Assembly: GCF_021278965.1 (NCBI RefSeq)
Contig: NZ_CP065589.1
Span: forward strand, 2,299,001 to 2,363,000
Origin: Chryseobacterium capnotolerans
GTDB taxonomy: Bacteria > Bacteroidota > Bacteroidia > Flavobacteriales > Weeksellaceae
DNA length: 64,000 bases
Reading direction: 5' to 3'
Made by a program: the position numbers and the translations under genes. Position 1 is the first letter of the stretch. Each line of letters begins with the position of its first letter. Under the pieces are notes generated by a model. The model had not been told where the DNA came from and did not search any database. It saw only the letters and a list, made by a program, of their open reading frames with translations. Of this stretch, positions 15,934 to 24,567 are shown piece by piece.

Positions 15934-18540
15934 ATGGATAAAAAGACACAAAAAAAACCGACTGAATCGCCTGAAAAAGGCAGAATTTTATCTAAGCCAC
16001 GTATATTTTTCGGGCTTACTTTTATACTGTTCTCTGCTGTTCTCGCTCTATCGTTCATTTCTTATTTAATGAACTGGAAGGCAGACCAAAGCCAGGCAGG
16101 AACCATGCTGGACAAAAGTATAAAATCTTCAAACATTTTTGGCAAAGCCGGAGATTGGTTTGGCAACATTTTCATATTTGAAAGCATTGGTATCGCCTCA
16201 TTTATTATAGCATTTTTATTTCTGGTTGTTGGAACCCTGATCCTTAAAAAGAAGATATTCAAACCATGGAAAACAATTGGCCATTCTCTGTTTTTCATTT
16301 GCTGGCTTCCAATTTTTATGGGAGCACTTACAAAAGGACAAGGAGTTCTGGGTGGTGTTTACGGATATCAGATCATGGATTACTTACATGCCATTATCGG
16401 ATCTGTAGGATTATGGACCGTATTGGCTGCCAGTATCCTGTTATATTTCATTCTTGAATTCAATCTTCGTCCAAGCTCTATCAAAGCAAAGCTGACTAAG
16501 ATCAATGAAAATACCATTGGAAAAGTAAAATCTATGATGCCTGATTCTGATGAAGACTTTGAGGCTGATGAAGATTTAAAAGAAGAAATTGAGGAAACAG
16601 AAATTAAAGAAGAAGTTACCCCTCATGTTACAGTAAGTGATGCTACGCCTCCTACTTCCAACGGCACCATCAACAAATTTAAAGAACCGGAACCGGTAAA
16701 TATTCCAAAAGGGTTTCCCGAAGTTCCGGCAACAAGTGCTATTGAAACCATTACAACTCCTAATCATACCTCATTTGACAATGAACCACAGGAGATTTCT
16801 CAACCTGTAAGCTTAAACCTTTCTTCAAAACCAGCAGTTCCTGTTTCAAGTCCGGAGGAAGCATTTGATATCAGACCTTCTGTTCCTGTGACTGCCCCTG
16901 CTCCTGTAGTTCCTGTAACTCCAACGCCTGCACAGGAGAACATTAAATTTAATGTAGAAGTAGCTCCAGTAATTGATGTTTTGGATGATTCTGATAAAAA
17001 ATCTCAGGAGCTTATAGAAAAGCATGGTTTATATGATCACAAATTGGATCTGGCTAACTTCCAGATGCCGCCTGTTGAGCTATTAAAAGATTATGGAAGC
17101 GAAGAAATTTCCATCAACAAAGAAGAATTAGAAGAAAATAAAAATAAGATCGTTGGACTTCTGAAAAATTTCAATGTAGGAATTGCAGAGATCAAAGCAA
17201 CCATCGGTCCTACAGTTACTTTATATGAGATTGTACCGGAAGCAGGAATCCGTGTTGCAGCGATTAAAAAACTGCAGGATGATATTGCATTGAACCTTTC
17301 CGCTTTAGGAATCAGAATTATTGCTCCGATGCCAGGAAAGGGAACAATCGGTATTGAAGTCCCTAGAAAAAATCCTACAATGGTTTCTATGCGTTCAGTG
17401 ATTGCCTCTCATAAATTCCAAAATACGGATATGGATCTTCCGGTGGTTTTCGGAAAAACCATTTCCAACGAGATCTTTATGGCGGACCTTTCCAAAATGC
17501 CTCACTTATTGATGGCGGGAGCAACAGGACAAGGTAAATCTGTAGGGATCAATGCAATCCTTACTTCCCTACTCTACAAGAAGCATCCAAGTGAACTAAA
17601 ATTCGTCATGGTAGACCCTAAAAAAGTGGAACTTTCTTTATATTCAAAAATTGAAAGACATTATTTAGCCAAGTTACCGGATGCTGAAGAAGCCATCATC
17701 ACTGATACCAATAAAGTAATCAATACCCTGAACTCTCTGTGTATTGAGATGGATACAAGATATGATCTTCTTAAAAATGCATTCTGTAAAAACCTGAAAG
17801 AATACAACAAAAAGTTTGCAGAAAGAAAATTAAATCCTGAAAATGGCCACCGTTTCCTTCCTTATATTGTGTTGGTGGTAGATGAGTTTGCAGACTTAAT
17901 CATGACAGCTGGAAAAGAGGTTGAATTACCGATCGCCCGTTTGGCACAGCTGGCAAGAGCCGTGGGAATTCACCTTATCGTAGCTACACAGAGACCCTCT
18001 GTAAATGTAATTACAGGGATGATTAAAGCCAACTTCCCTGCAAGAGCTGCCTTTAGAGTAATTTCAAGTGTAGATTCAAGAACAATTCTTGACTCTCCTG
18101 GGGCAGATCAGCTGATTGGTAAAGGAGATATGCTTTATTTCAATGGAAATGAAATATTAAGACTTCAGTGTGCATTTGTAGATACTCCAGAAGTGGAAAG
18201 ACTTGCAGAATTCATTGGAGAACAAAAAGGATATTCATCAGCTTTCCTTTTACCGGAATATGTTTCAGAAGACGCGAATAGTTCTGCTGCCGGTTCTTTT
18301 GATCCTAATGAAAAAGATGCATTATTTGAAGATGCAGCAAGAATTATTGTTTCTACTCAACAAGGATCTACATCTATGCTTCAAAGACAATTGAAACTTG
18401 GATACAACAGAGCTGGAAGAATCATGGACCAGCTAGAAGCAAGCGGTATTGTAGGTGGATTCAACGGAGCTAAAGCAAGAGAAGTTTTGATTAGTGACCT
18501 TCATTCTTTGGAACAGTTTCTTGAAGATTTAAGAAGCTAA
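15934..18540 (+). CDS. ftsK: DNA translocase FtsK
   Basis: An 868-residue FtsK/SpoIIIE translocase that pumps chromosomal DNA through the division septum and activates dimer resolution. I use the ATG at 15934 (MDKKTQKKPTESPEKGR) rather than the TTG three codons earlier. Four membrane helices lie within residues ~25-178. An acidic and Pro-rich linker follows to ~340. The alpha-beta motor has Walker A AGATGQGKS at ~528-536 and Walker B VLVVDEFAD at ~646-653. The C-terminal gamma winged helix (LFEDAARIIVSTQQGSTSMLQRQLKLGYNRAGR) reads chromosome polarity sequences. Genes for envelope lipoprotein and LPS transport follow. Confidence 0.96.
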   Translation: MDKKTQKKPTESPEKGRILSKPRIFFGLTFILFSAVLALSFISYLMNWKADQSQAGTMLDKSIKSSNIFGKAGDWFGNIFIFESIGIASFIIAFLFLVVGTLILKKKIFKPWKTIGHSLFFICWLPIFMGALTKGQGVLGGVYGYQIMDYLHAIIGSVGLWTVLAASILLYFILEFNLRPSSIKAKLTKINENTIGKVKSMMPDSDEDFEADEDLKEEIEETEIKEEVTPHVTVSDATPPTSNGTINKFKEPEPVNIPKGFPEVPATSAIETITTPNHTSFDNEPQEISQPVSLNLSSKPAVPVSSPEEAFDIRPSVPVTAPAPVVPVTPTPAQENIKFNVEVAPVIDVLDDSDKKSQELIEKHGLYDHKLDLANFQMPPVELLKDYGSEEISINKEELEENKNKIVGLLKNFNVGIAEIKATIGPTVTLYEIVPEAGIRVAAIKKLQDDIALNLSALGIRIIAPMPGKGTIGIEVPRKNPTMVSMRSVIASHKFQNTDMDLPVVFGKTISNEIFMADLSKMPHLLMAGATGQGKSVGINAILTSLLYKKHPSELKFVMVDPKKVELSLYSKIERHYLAKLPDAEEAIITDTNKVINTLNSLCIEMDTRYDLLKNAFCKNLKEYNKKFAERKLNPENGHRFLPYIVLVVDEFADLIMTAGKEVELPIARLAQLARAVGIHLIVATQRPSVNVITGMIKANFPARAAFRVISSVDSRTILDSPGADQLIGKGDMLYFNGNEILRLQCAFVDTPEVERLAEFIGEQKGYSSAFLLPEYVSEDANSSAAGSFDPNEKDALFEDAARIIVSTQQGSTSMLQRQLKLGYNRAGRIMDQLEASGIVGGFNGAKAREVLISDLHSLEQFLEDLRS

Positions 18541-18573
18541 TCCATCCTAAAAATAGTAATTCAAAAAATCAAT

Positions 18574-18603
18574 TTCGGGCATATTTGTTTAAATATGCCC
18601 GAA
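18574..18603 (+). terminator. Hairpin after ftsK
   Basis: A perfect 13-bp stem TTCGGGCATATTT (18574-18586) pairs with 18591-18603 around GTTT. Only a short, mixed T/A tract follows, so termination may be partial. Confidence 0.55.
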
Positions 18604-18635
18604 TAATATAAATTATATTCAATTCAAAAATAATC

Positions 18636-19097
18636 ATGAAAATTTCAATACAGCAAACTATCAAACTGGGTCTTTTTGCATGCACTCTTACCCTATCTTC
18701 ATGTGCTTTACGATCCGTTCCCAGTGATTATACTTCTGTAAAACTAGAGGTCATTGACAATAATACTTTGGGAAATGGTAAAGTACTTATTTATAACGGT
18801 GCCGGAGTTCTTCATAAAGTGGACAATACAGCAAGATTAAATATTGGGCTGGATGGTAAATCTCTGGGACAAATCAGACCAAGAGAATATGTTATTGTTA
18901 ATTTACAAAATGGAAACCATGAGTTTACAGCACTCCACATAGACATGGTGAATATGAGAAGTAAGCATACGGTTGAAATTAATGAACATACTAAAGTTAT
19001 AAAAATTGAACCCACTATTACTTCTAATAAACTAACCATTACTAATATCCTGCCGGAAAACTTTGATAAGTACATTGAAAGACCGGAGATAAGATAA
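18636..19097 (+). CDS. Putative outer-membrane lipoprotein (153 aa)
   Basis: A 153-residue protein with a lipoprotein signal (KLGLFACTLTLSSC, lipobox LSSC, acylated Cys near residue 23). The mature part is one beta-rich domain with NIGLDGKSLGQIRPREYVIV and LQNGNHEFTALHIDMVN, which looks like the DUF2846-type fold in which a small beta-sandwich domain displays a value through a polar loop. No catalytic residues are recognised. It sits between ftsK and lolA but is separated from both by gaps over 90 bp, so it may be its own transcription unit. Confidence 0.65.
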   Translation: MKISIQQTIKLGLFACTLTLSSCALRSVPSDYTSVKLEVIDNNTLGNGKVLIYNGAGVLHKVDNTARLNIGLDGKSLGQIRPREYVIVNLQNGNHEFTALHIDMVNMRSKHTVEINEHTKVIKIEPTITSNKLTITNILPENFDKYIERPEIR

Positions 19098-19216
19098 CTG
19101 TGCTGAAAGTGTTTTTTTGGAACAGTTTTTGGAAGAACAGCATTAATACAGGGAAAAAGCGCTATTGTTTTACCCTTGAAATTTTAAAATTATCTAAAGA
19201 TTATTAAATAAGAAAA

Positions 19217-19864
19217 ATGAAGAATATTATTTCAAAAGTTATATTGGGAAGTTTTGTAGTAGGTGCAGTAGGTATGGCTAATGCTCAGAAAATAGACGCA
19301 AAAGCTAAAAAAATATTGGATGACATTACAGCCAATTACAATTCTAAAAAGAATTCTTACTTCAAATTTTCTTTTGGAAGCGGATTAAATGGGCAGGTGA
19401 ACAAAACAGAACCTGGGATTTATTATGCCGCTGGAGACAAATATAAACTGAAGATTATGGATACTGAACAAATCTTCGATGGAAATAAAATCTATAATAT
19501 CAACGCCGATGATATGGAAGTAACTATTGCAAAACCTAACGGAAGCAGTGCTATGTTCTCTCCTATTAATTACCTTACTAATTACAGAAACGAATACAAT
19601 GTAACTTATAATGGTAAGAAAACAGTAAATGGTGTAAACACAGATTTCATAAAACTTACTCCGGTAAAGGCAAACGGAATTCAATTTGTATATCTTTTTG
19701 TAGATTCTGCGAAAAAGCAAATGGTAAAACTGGAACAGCATGGAAACAATAAAGATGTTGCTGTGATTGCGATTAAAGAATACAAAGAGAATCAGGATCT
19801 GGACCCTAATATGTTCGTTTTTGACAAGAATAAGTTCAAAAACTATGTCATTACTGAACTTTAA
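19217..19864 (+). CDS. lolA: LolA-like outer-membrane lipoprotein carrier protein
   Basis: A 215-residue periplasmic protein with a signal peptide (VILGSFVVGAVGMANAQ). The rest has the LolA pattern: an N-terminal amphipathic helix (AKKILDDITANYNSKK), FKFSFGSG, YYAAGDKYKLKIMDTEQIFDGNKIYNI for the half-barrel strands, SPINYLTNYRNEYNV, and a C-terminal DPNMFVFDKNKF. It would ferry lipoproteins from the LolCDE exporter to the outer membrane. The ftsK-lolA-lptF/G order is common in Flavobacteriia, which supports the call. Confidence 0.85.
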   Translation: MKNIISKVILGSFVVGAVGMANAQKIDAKAKKILDDITANYNSKKNSYFKFSFGSGLNGQVNKTEPGIYYAAGDKYKLKIMDTEQIFDGNKIYNINADDMEVTIAKPNGSSAMFSPINYLTNYRNEYNVTYNGKKTVNGVNTDFIKLTPVKANGIQFVYLFVDSAKKQMVKLEQHGNNKDVAVIAIKEYKENQDLDPNMFVFDKNKFKNYVITEL

Positions 19865-19931
19865 AAGTTGATAATCAAAAAGGTAAATCACCTTTTAAGA
19901 ATTTCACTTCAGAAAAAAAATAACAAAATAT

Positions 19932-19956
19932 AAAAGCCGCAAGTTTGCGGCTTTTT
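19932..19956 (+). terminator. Terminator between lolA and the LptF/G gene
   Basis: AAAAGCCGCAA (19932-19942) pairs with TTGCGGCTTTT (19945-19955) and leads into a T run. It is only ~15 bp ahead of the next start codon. Confidence 0.85.
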
Positions 19957-19959
19957 GAT

Positions 19960-19967
19960 TAATTTTG
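19960..19967 (+). promoter_or_regulatory. Promoter -7 element directly ahead of the LptF/G start
   Basis: TAATTTTG fits TAnnTTTG and ends four bases before the ATG at 19972. The predicted transcript would start at or next to the ATG, giving a leaderless mRNA. A -33 TTG at the usual distance is not evident. Confidence 0.45.
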
Positions 19968-19971
19968 GCGC

Positions 19972-21429
19972 ATGTTAAAAATACTAGACAGATATATCAT
20001 AAAAACCTTCTTTGGACCGTTTTTCTTTATATTCAGCGTATTGTTTTTCATTTTCATTGTAAACATTATCTGGGTTCAATTAGGACAGTTTATGGGAAAA
20101 GGATTAAGCTATTGGCAGATCCTGAAACTTCTTTTTTACCTTGGGGTGAACGTTATCAGTATGGTTCTACCGCTTACCATCCTTTTGGCAAGTATTATGT
20201 CATTCGGAGAATTTGGGGAACGGTATGAGCTTGCGGCTATGAAAGCTGCTGGAATTCCTCTCACCAGGGTAATGACTCCTCTACTGGGAATTACAACGAT
20301 TCTTGCCATTATGCTGTTTTTCTTTTCTAACAATATTATTCCTGATTTTCAGAGAAAGGCAAAGAATATGCTTTTTAATATTGCCCAAACAAAACCAGCA
20401 ATCAACTTTACTCCCGGACAGTTCATTGATCAGATTCCCGGATATCTGGTGAAATTTGATAAAATCTATGGGGAGAACGGAGAAAATATTGAAGGGGTAT
20501 TTGTTCATAAAAAGGCCAATACTTATGAAAACCAACAATCTGTTGTAGCTGAAAAAGGAAAATTTGTGCCGGCAGCCAACAAGAACTTTCTAAAACTTAT
20601 TCTTTATAATGGATATGTATTTGAAGACAGTTTTGCAGGAAAAGGAGAAGATGTAAGAAAAAAACAACCTGATCAGGCGATTAAGTTCGATACATTAGTG
20701 AATCACTTTGACATCAGTGAGCTCATCAACAAAGCCATCGAAAAAGAACAGATCACGGATGACTACCGCTTCCAAACTTATAATGAGCTCAACACCACCA
20801 TTGCTACCAGTAAAAAGGAAAATGCAGTGTTCTTTAAAAGCATAGGAACTGATGTCTTAAATCAAACCAATAGTCTCGTTGCTTACATGGACCAAGCTAA
20901 TAAGCCTAAAGTTGCTCCCAAAGCACAGATAAAAATGGATACAGTAAAAAGTGACAAGAAGCTTGAGATGATTTATAACTCCTATAACAGGCTTGATAAT
21001 CTTAAATCTACTCTGGATGCTAAAAAAAATGAGTTCAGTACCAATGTAAAATACTTCAGTAAAGTTGTTATTTACCAGCAGAGATACATCTCTTATTCGG
21101 TAACCTGTCTTATTTTCTTCTTGATTGGAGCAAGTTTGGGCTCTATCATCAGAAAAGGAGGAATGGGACTTCCGGTCATTATAGCGATTGTTATTTTTAT
21201 CATTTTCTATGTGATCAATGTTGGAGTGGAAAACGTCTCCTGGAGTGGTAAAATGAACCCTTATTTAGCAGCGTGGCTTCCTAATCTCATCCTTCTTCCT
21301 TTTGGAGTATGGATGACCTATAAAGCACTAACTGATTCACAATTGTTTGATGCAGAAAAGTACAAAGCACTGTTCAAACCCATTACGAAAAGATTCTCGA
21401 AAAGTAAAGAACATCAGAGATATCAATAA
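19972..21429 (+). CDS. LptF/LptG family LPS export permease
   Basis: A 485-residue YjgP/YjgQ-type permease. Three membrane helices at the N-terminus (FFGPFFFIFSVLFFIFIVNIIW; LLFYLGVNVISMVLPLTILLAS; ITTILAIMLFFFSNNIIPDF) are followed by a large periplasmic beta-jellyroll (about 130-360). Three more helices lie at the C-terminus (VTCLIFFLIGASLGSIIRKGGMG; IIAIVIFIIFYVINVG; LPNLILLPFGVWMTY). With the LptB ATPase it pulls lipopolysaccharide from the inner membrane towards the outer membrane. The FGERYELAAMKAAGIPLTRVM coupling segment is typical. It follows lolA but is preceded by its own terminator and promoter element. Confidence 0.92.
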   Translation: MLKILDRYIIKTFFGPFFFIFSVLFFIFIVNIIWVQLGQFMGKGLSYWQILKLLFYLGVNVISMVLPLTILLASIMSFGEFGERYELAAMKAAGIPLTRVMTPLLGITTILAIMLFFFSNNIIPDFQRKAKNMLFNIAQTKPAINFTPGQFIDQIPGYLVKFDKIYGENGENIEGVFVHKKANTYENQQSVVAEKGKFVPAANKNFLKLILYNGYVFEDSFAGKGEDVRKKQPDQAIKFDTLVNHFDISELINKAIEKEQITDDYRFQTYNELNTTIATSKKENAVFFKSIGTDVLNQTNSLVAYMDQANKPKVAPKAQIKMDTVKSDKKLEMIYNSYNRLDNLKSTLDAKKNEFSTNVKYFSKVVIYQQRYISYSVTCLIFFLIGASLGSIIRKGGMGLPVIIAIVIFIIFYVINVGVENVSWSGKMNPYLAAWLPNLILLPFGVWMTYKALTDSQLFDAEKYKALFKPITKRFSKSKEHQRYQ

Positions 21430-21431
21430 TT

Positions 21432-21480
21432 TCAAGAAATCAAAAAGGCCCGGAAAATCCGGGCCTTTTTGATTTCTTGA
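21432..21480. terminator. Very long bidirectional terminator hairpin
   Basis: A perfect 23-bp stem (21432-21454 with 21458-21480) has a 3-nt loop. The core GGCCCGGA is flanked by A5 and T5 tracts on both sides, so either strand would give a U tract. It begins two bases after the LptF/G stop codon. Confidence 0.88.
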
Positions 21481-21481
21481 A

Positions 21482-21678
21482 AGCTGGAAATGGGAAGCTG
21501 GAAGTTACTTACAGGTTTATTATCAAAACAGATTTCTAAAACAATAATGAGTAGTTATCCTAATTGAATTTTCTGCTTCATTAAAAAGATTCCACACCTC
21601 ACTTTTGATCTCTAAATAGGCTCTAATTACTCTATAAAACAAAAATAACTTCACTCTTCCTGCTTCCCGCTTCCAGAC
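21482..21678. repeat. Putative small inverted-repeat element (MITE-like)
   Basis: The left end at 21481-21506 (AGCTGGAAATGGGAAGCTGG) and the right end at 21656-21678 (CTGCTTCCCGCTTCCAGACT) are imperfect inverted repeats. About 19 of 25 positions match. The interior is AT-rich without an open frame. It fits a small non-coding dispersed element; copy number cannot be judged from one window. Confidence 0.5.
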
Positions 21679-21722
21679 TATACCAAAAAGATTATATTTG
21701 CAAAAAATAAAACTTTAACTCC

Positions 21723-22520
21723 ATGAAAAAAGTACTGGCTTTAAGCCTGTTTGCACTGGTTTCTTTTAATGCTTATGCGCAGGAAGATAACAATACGGAT
21801 TACGAATTAAGAGGTGATGAAAGATATGGTTATATTATTGACAAAAGCGGCAAAAAAGTCGAAGGAATCGTAAGACTGAACGGAGATGCCATGTCTCCTT
21901 GGGACAATCAGAAGAAAGTAAAATTTGTTGCCGTATCTGATATTGATAAATCTAAAAAGAAACAGAAGTTCAAAACACTAGACACTGATGATATTAAAGA
22001 ATATATGGCTATTGATAACAACAATGTTGAAAGGCACTTCGAAAATATCAAATACACCAATACGAAAGAAGGTTTCAATACTGCAACAGGAGGCTTAAGC
22101 GGTAACCTCAAAGCATTCAATAACCTTACTAAAAGCACACAGTTTGCTGAAATTGTAACAGATGGAAAAATCAAAGTATATAAATTATACGGTTACCCAA
22201 CCACTTTTTCAGCCGGAACCAGCCAGATTGCTGCTGCTGATGCAGAAACCAAGAGAATGAGAGAACATCCATCTTATATCTACAGTAAAAAAGGAGGCAA
22301 AATTGAAGAACTTACCTTTGCTAAAGCAAAAATAATTATCGCAGACTGTAGTTATGCAAAAGATAAAATGACCAGTGGTACTTATGCTTCCCTGAAGAAT
22401 GATGAAAAGAAAAGATCCGGCCTTGGCAGATTAATTAAAAGCCAGATTGATGATGTCATGTCTAATGTTCAGGAAATTGTGGAAGAAGTCATTATAGATT
22501 ACAACGAAAACTGTAAATAA
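21723..22520 (+). CDS. Exported hypothetical protein (265 aa)
   Basis: A 265-residue protein with a clear signal peptide (KKVLALSLFALVSFNAYAQ). The mature part is hydrophilic and lysine-rich. It starts with a conserved-looking strand pair (GYIIDKSGKKVEGIVRLNG, PWDNQKKVKFVAVSD). It has the central KLYGYPTTFSAGTSQ and a C-terminal helical segment (RSGLGRLIKSQIDDVMSNVQEIVEEVI). I do not recognise the family. A TATATTTG promoter element at 21693-21700 is 22 bp upstream, and a terminator follows, so it is a single-gene unit. A periplasmic or surface role is likely from the leader only. Confidence 0.75.
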   Translation: MKKVLALSLFALVSFNAYAQEDNNTDYELRGDERYGYIIDKSGKKVEGIVRLNGDAMSPWDNQKKVKFVAVSDIDKSKKKQKFKTLDTDDIKEYMAIDNNNVERHFENIKYTNTKEGFNTATGGLSGNLKAFNNLTKSTQFAEIVTDGKIKVYKLYGYPTTFSAGTSQIAAADAETKRMREHPSYIYSKKGGKIEELTFAKAKIIIADCSYAKDKMTSGTYASLKNDEKKRSGLGRLIKSQIDDVMSNVQEIVEEVIIDYNENCK

Positions 22521-22534
22521 TAACTCAATATTAT

Positions 22535-22576
22535 AAAAGAGGCCGTCTCACAACTCGTGAAAACGGCCTCTTTTTT
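22535..22576 (+). terminator. Terminator of the 265-aa gene
   Basis: AAAAGAGGCCGT (22535-22546) pairs with ACGGCCTCTTTT (22563-22574) around a 16-nt loop and runs into T6. Confidence 0.85.
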
Positions 22577-22699
22577 ATGAAATTTTCCTATATCGAGGGA
22601 TTTCGTTTAAACGATTCTCAAACCACATTGTTTAGTTGTGATACACCTTTTTAAAATTCATTTGATCTGAATTGATATATGCAATTCTCAACGCCAATA

Positions 22700-23326
22700 T
22701 TAGTCTTTGGAAATACTAATATTTCCATCTTTCATTAAAAATCTATGTCCGAAAGGTATCGCTAAATATTTCAGAATATCAGGCCTTGCAAAAGCAACAT
22801 GATAAAAATGCACAACTTTTAATGACTTAATATCGTCATTATAATCATCTGTGATAAGATACCAACCACTTTCGTTCTGGGGAGCGTCATATCTGATTCC
22901 TTCAATATTCTTCTCTTCATACACTCCATCTGATATAACAACAGACTGATTGAAGTTTGGAAAATGGGGAACAAGATTCTGCTGTGCGCATGTTTCAGAT
23001 TGACTTCTGACTACAGAAATTGCTGTATCACATCCTTTATTAAATTTACTGCCATCGGCGTTTACTTCGTAGAGGTCATAGTAATTTTGATCTTCTATTC
23101 GAAATTGCAAAAGCCATGAATAATAGCCAATATTTTGGTTTTCGGAAATAATTGGCTTACTACTTACTATGTAATCTATAAGGTATTTAATAACCTCTAT
23201 GTAGTTTTCCGATTGATGTTCACCAGAGTTCACTCTGATTTCTTTATCTATATAAAGTTTTAATCCTTTAGTTTCAACATACATATCATCATTTAGGTAT
23301 ATTTCAATTTCCTTATGTAAAATCAT
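22700..23326 (-). CDS. Imm33-like (DUF2185) domain protein
   Basis: A 208-residue cytosolic protein. I choose the ATG at 23326 (MILHKEIEIYLND), four bases after the KAS III stop, because an earlier ATG would overlap that gene. The N-terminal ~100 residues hold strands and a helix (EVIKYLIDYIVSSKP, YYSWLLQFRIEDQNYYDLYEV). The C-terminal part, SGWYLITDDYN to FARPDILKYLAIPFGHRFL, looks like the DUF2185/Imm33 fold, often present in immunity proteins but also in housekeeping contexts. No toxin gene is adjacent. Co-transcription with a KAS III gene is unusual, and its role is unknown. Confidence 0.55.
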   Translation of the reverse strand: MILHKEIEIYLNDDMYVETKGLKLYIDKEIRVNSGEHQSENYIEVIKYLIDYIVSSKPIISENQNIGYYSWLLQFRIEDQNYYDLYEVNADGSKFNKGCDTAISVVRSQSETCAQQNLVPHFPNFNQSVVISDGVYEEKNIEGIRYDAPQNESGWYLITDDYNDDIKSLKVVHFYHVAFARPDILKYLAIPFGHRFLMKDGNISISKD

Positions 23327-23330
23327 ATCG

Positions 23331-24392
23331 TTAAAATTGATAAACAAAAGCATTAATATTCATCCCCGCTCCTACAGAAGCAAACAAAACAACATCATTT
23401 TTTTTGATCTCATGATCTTCCAATTCACCCTTTAAAATCATGGCCAACAAAGAAGGAATTGTAGCTACACTGCTGTTACCCAGCTTATGAATCACCATAG
23501 GCATTATATGTTCCGGCGCTGGAGTATTATAGAGCTGATAAAACCTGTTAACTATAGCTTCATCCATTTTTTCATTAGCCTGATGAATAATAATTTTATT
23601 GAGTTCATGGATTGAATACCCACTGTCATCCAAACATTTTTTCATAGCTTCCGGAACATGTACAAGAGCAAATTCATAAATCTTCCTTCCATCCATTTTA
23701 ATATATTTGGTGTCCGGGCATCGCTCATTGTTATATGATTTTCCAAAGTATAAATAATCTTTTTCCGTAAAGGTATAAGAAGCAGATAAATGAGATTTAA
23801 TTCCCGATTCATCATCTGTATTTGTTTCCAGAACAGCAGCACCAGCACCGTCTGCATAGATCATACTGTCTCTGTCATGGATATCTACAACACGGGAAAG
23901 GGTTTCAGCTCCAATCACCAGGCAACGCTTGGCAATCCCCGCCTTGATAAAAGCATTGGCCTGTATTATTCCTTCAATCCATCCCGGACATCCAAATAAT
24001 ACATCATAAGCGACGCAAAAATTATTTCGTATTCCCAGCAAATGCTTTACCCTCGCTGCAAGACTTGGAACCATATCAGACTGAACAGTGCCAAACCGAA
24101 CATCTCCAAAATTATGGGCGAATATAATATAGTCTAATGTTTCAGGATCTATTCCTGCATTTTCTATGGCAGCCTGAGCCGCTTTAAGTCCCAAATCGGA
24201 AGTGACTTGTGTACTTTTGGCATATCTTCTTTCTTCAATGCCTGTAATTTTTTTTAGTTTCTCTGTAATAGAGGCATTATTGTCTTTTAATAAAACACCT
24301 TCCTCATTAAGAAAAATATGCTTGTCAAAAAATAAATTGGTAATTGTTTCAGATGGGATATAGTTTCCCACTCCAATAATTCTGGTCATCAT
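23331..24392 (-). CDS. Beta-ketoacyl-ACP synthase III family protein
   Basis: A 353-residue thiolase-fold condensing enzyme of the FabH type. The catalytic triad is present as Cys135 (DVLFGCPGW), His270 (IIIHQANEKM) and Asn306 (KLGNSSVAT). The N-terminus (RIIGVGNYIPSETITN) and GIEERRYAKSTQVTSDLGLKAA are typical. At 353 residues it is about 20-30 longer than canonical FabH, with an insertion near residues 22-45 (FFDKHIFLNEEGVLLKDNNA), suggesting a specialised acyl donor rather than the primary fatty-acid initiator. It is the first gene of a two-gene unit with the Imm33-like protein. Confidence 0.88.
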   Translation of the reverse strand: MMTRIIGVGNYIPSETITNLFFDKHIFLNEEGVLLKDNNASITEKLKKITGIEERRYAKSTQVTSDLGLKAAQAAIENAGIDPETLDYIIFAHNFGDVRFGTVQSDMVPSLAARVKHLLGIRNNFCVAYDVLFGCPGWIEGIIQANAFIKAGIAKRCLVIGAETLSRVVDIHDRDSMIYADGAGAAVLETNTDDESGIKSHLSASYTFTEKDYLYFGKSYNNERCPDTKYIKMDGRKIYEFALVHVPEAMKKCLDDSGYSIHELNKIIIHQANEKMDEAIVNRFYQLYNTPAPEHIMPMVIHKLGNSSVATIPSLLAMILKGELEDHEIKKNDVVLFASVGAGMNINAFVYQF

Positions 24393-24512
24393 CTTTATGC
24401 TGTTATCCTGTTCTATAGTACTTTCAGGAATAATCCGATAAATATAACGATAATACTTAGCAATATATTATAACAAACAGATAATTCTAATTAATTTATA
24501 AATAATAGTATG

Positions 24513-24548
24513 CAAAAAGAGGACTCCAACACTGGAATCCTCTTTTTG
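24513..24548 (-). terminator. Terminator of the pyrH-frr operon
   Basis: CAAAAAGAGGA (24513-24523) pairs with TCCTCTTTTTG (24538-24548). On the minus strand the stem ends in T5. It lies 20 bp beyond the frr stop codon. Confidence 0.85.
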
Positions 24549-24567
24549 TATTTTCAAAAACTGAAAA

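Noticed and set aside
19385..19891. 168-codon minus-strand frame across lolA
   Set aside because: It is antisense to a well-supported gene, very Ile/Phe-rich, and has no promoter or family resemblance.
22700..23326. Imm33-like protein as immunity to a secreted toxin
   Set aside because: No toxin or secretion-effector gene is adjacent; the partner is a biosynthetic KAS III gene.
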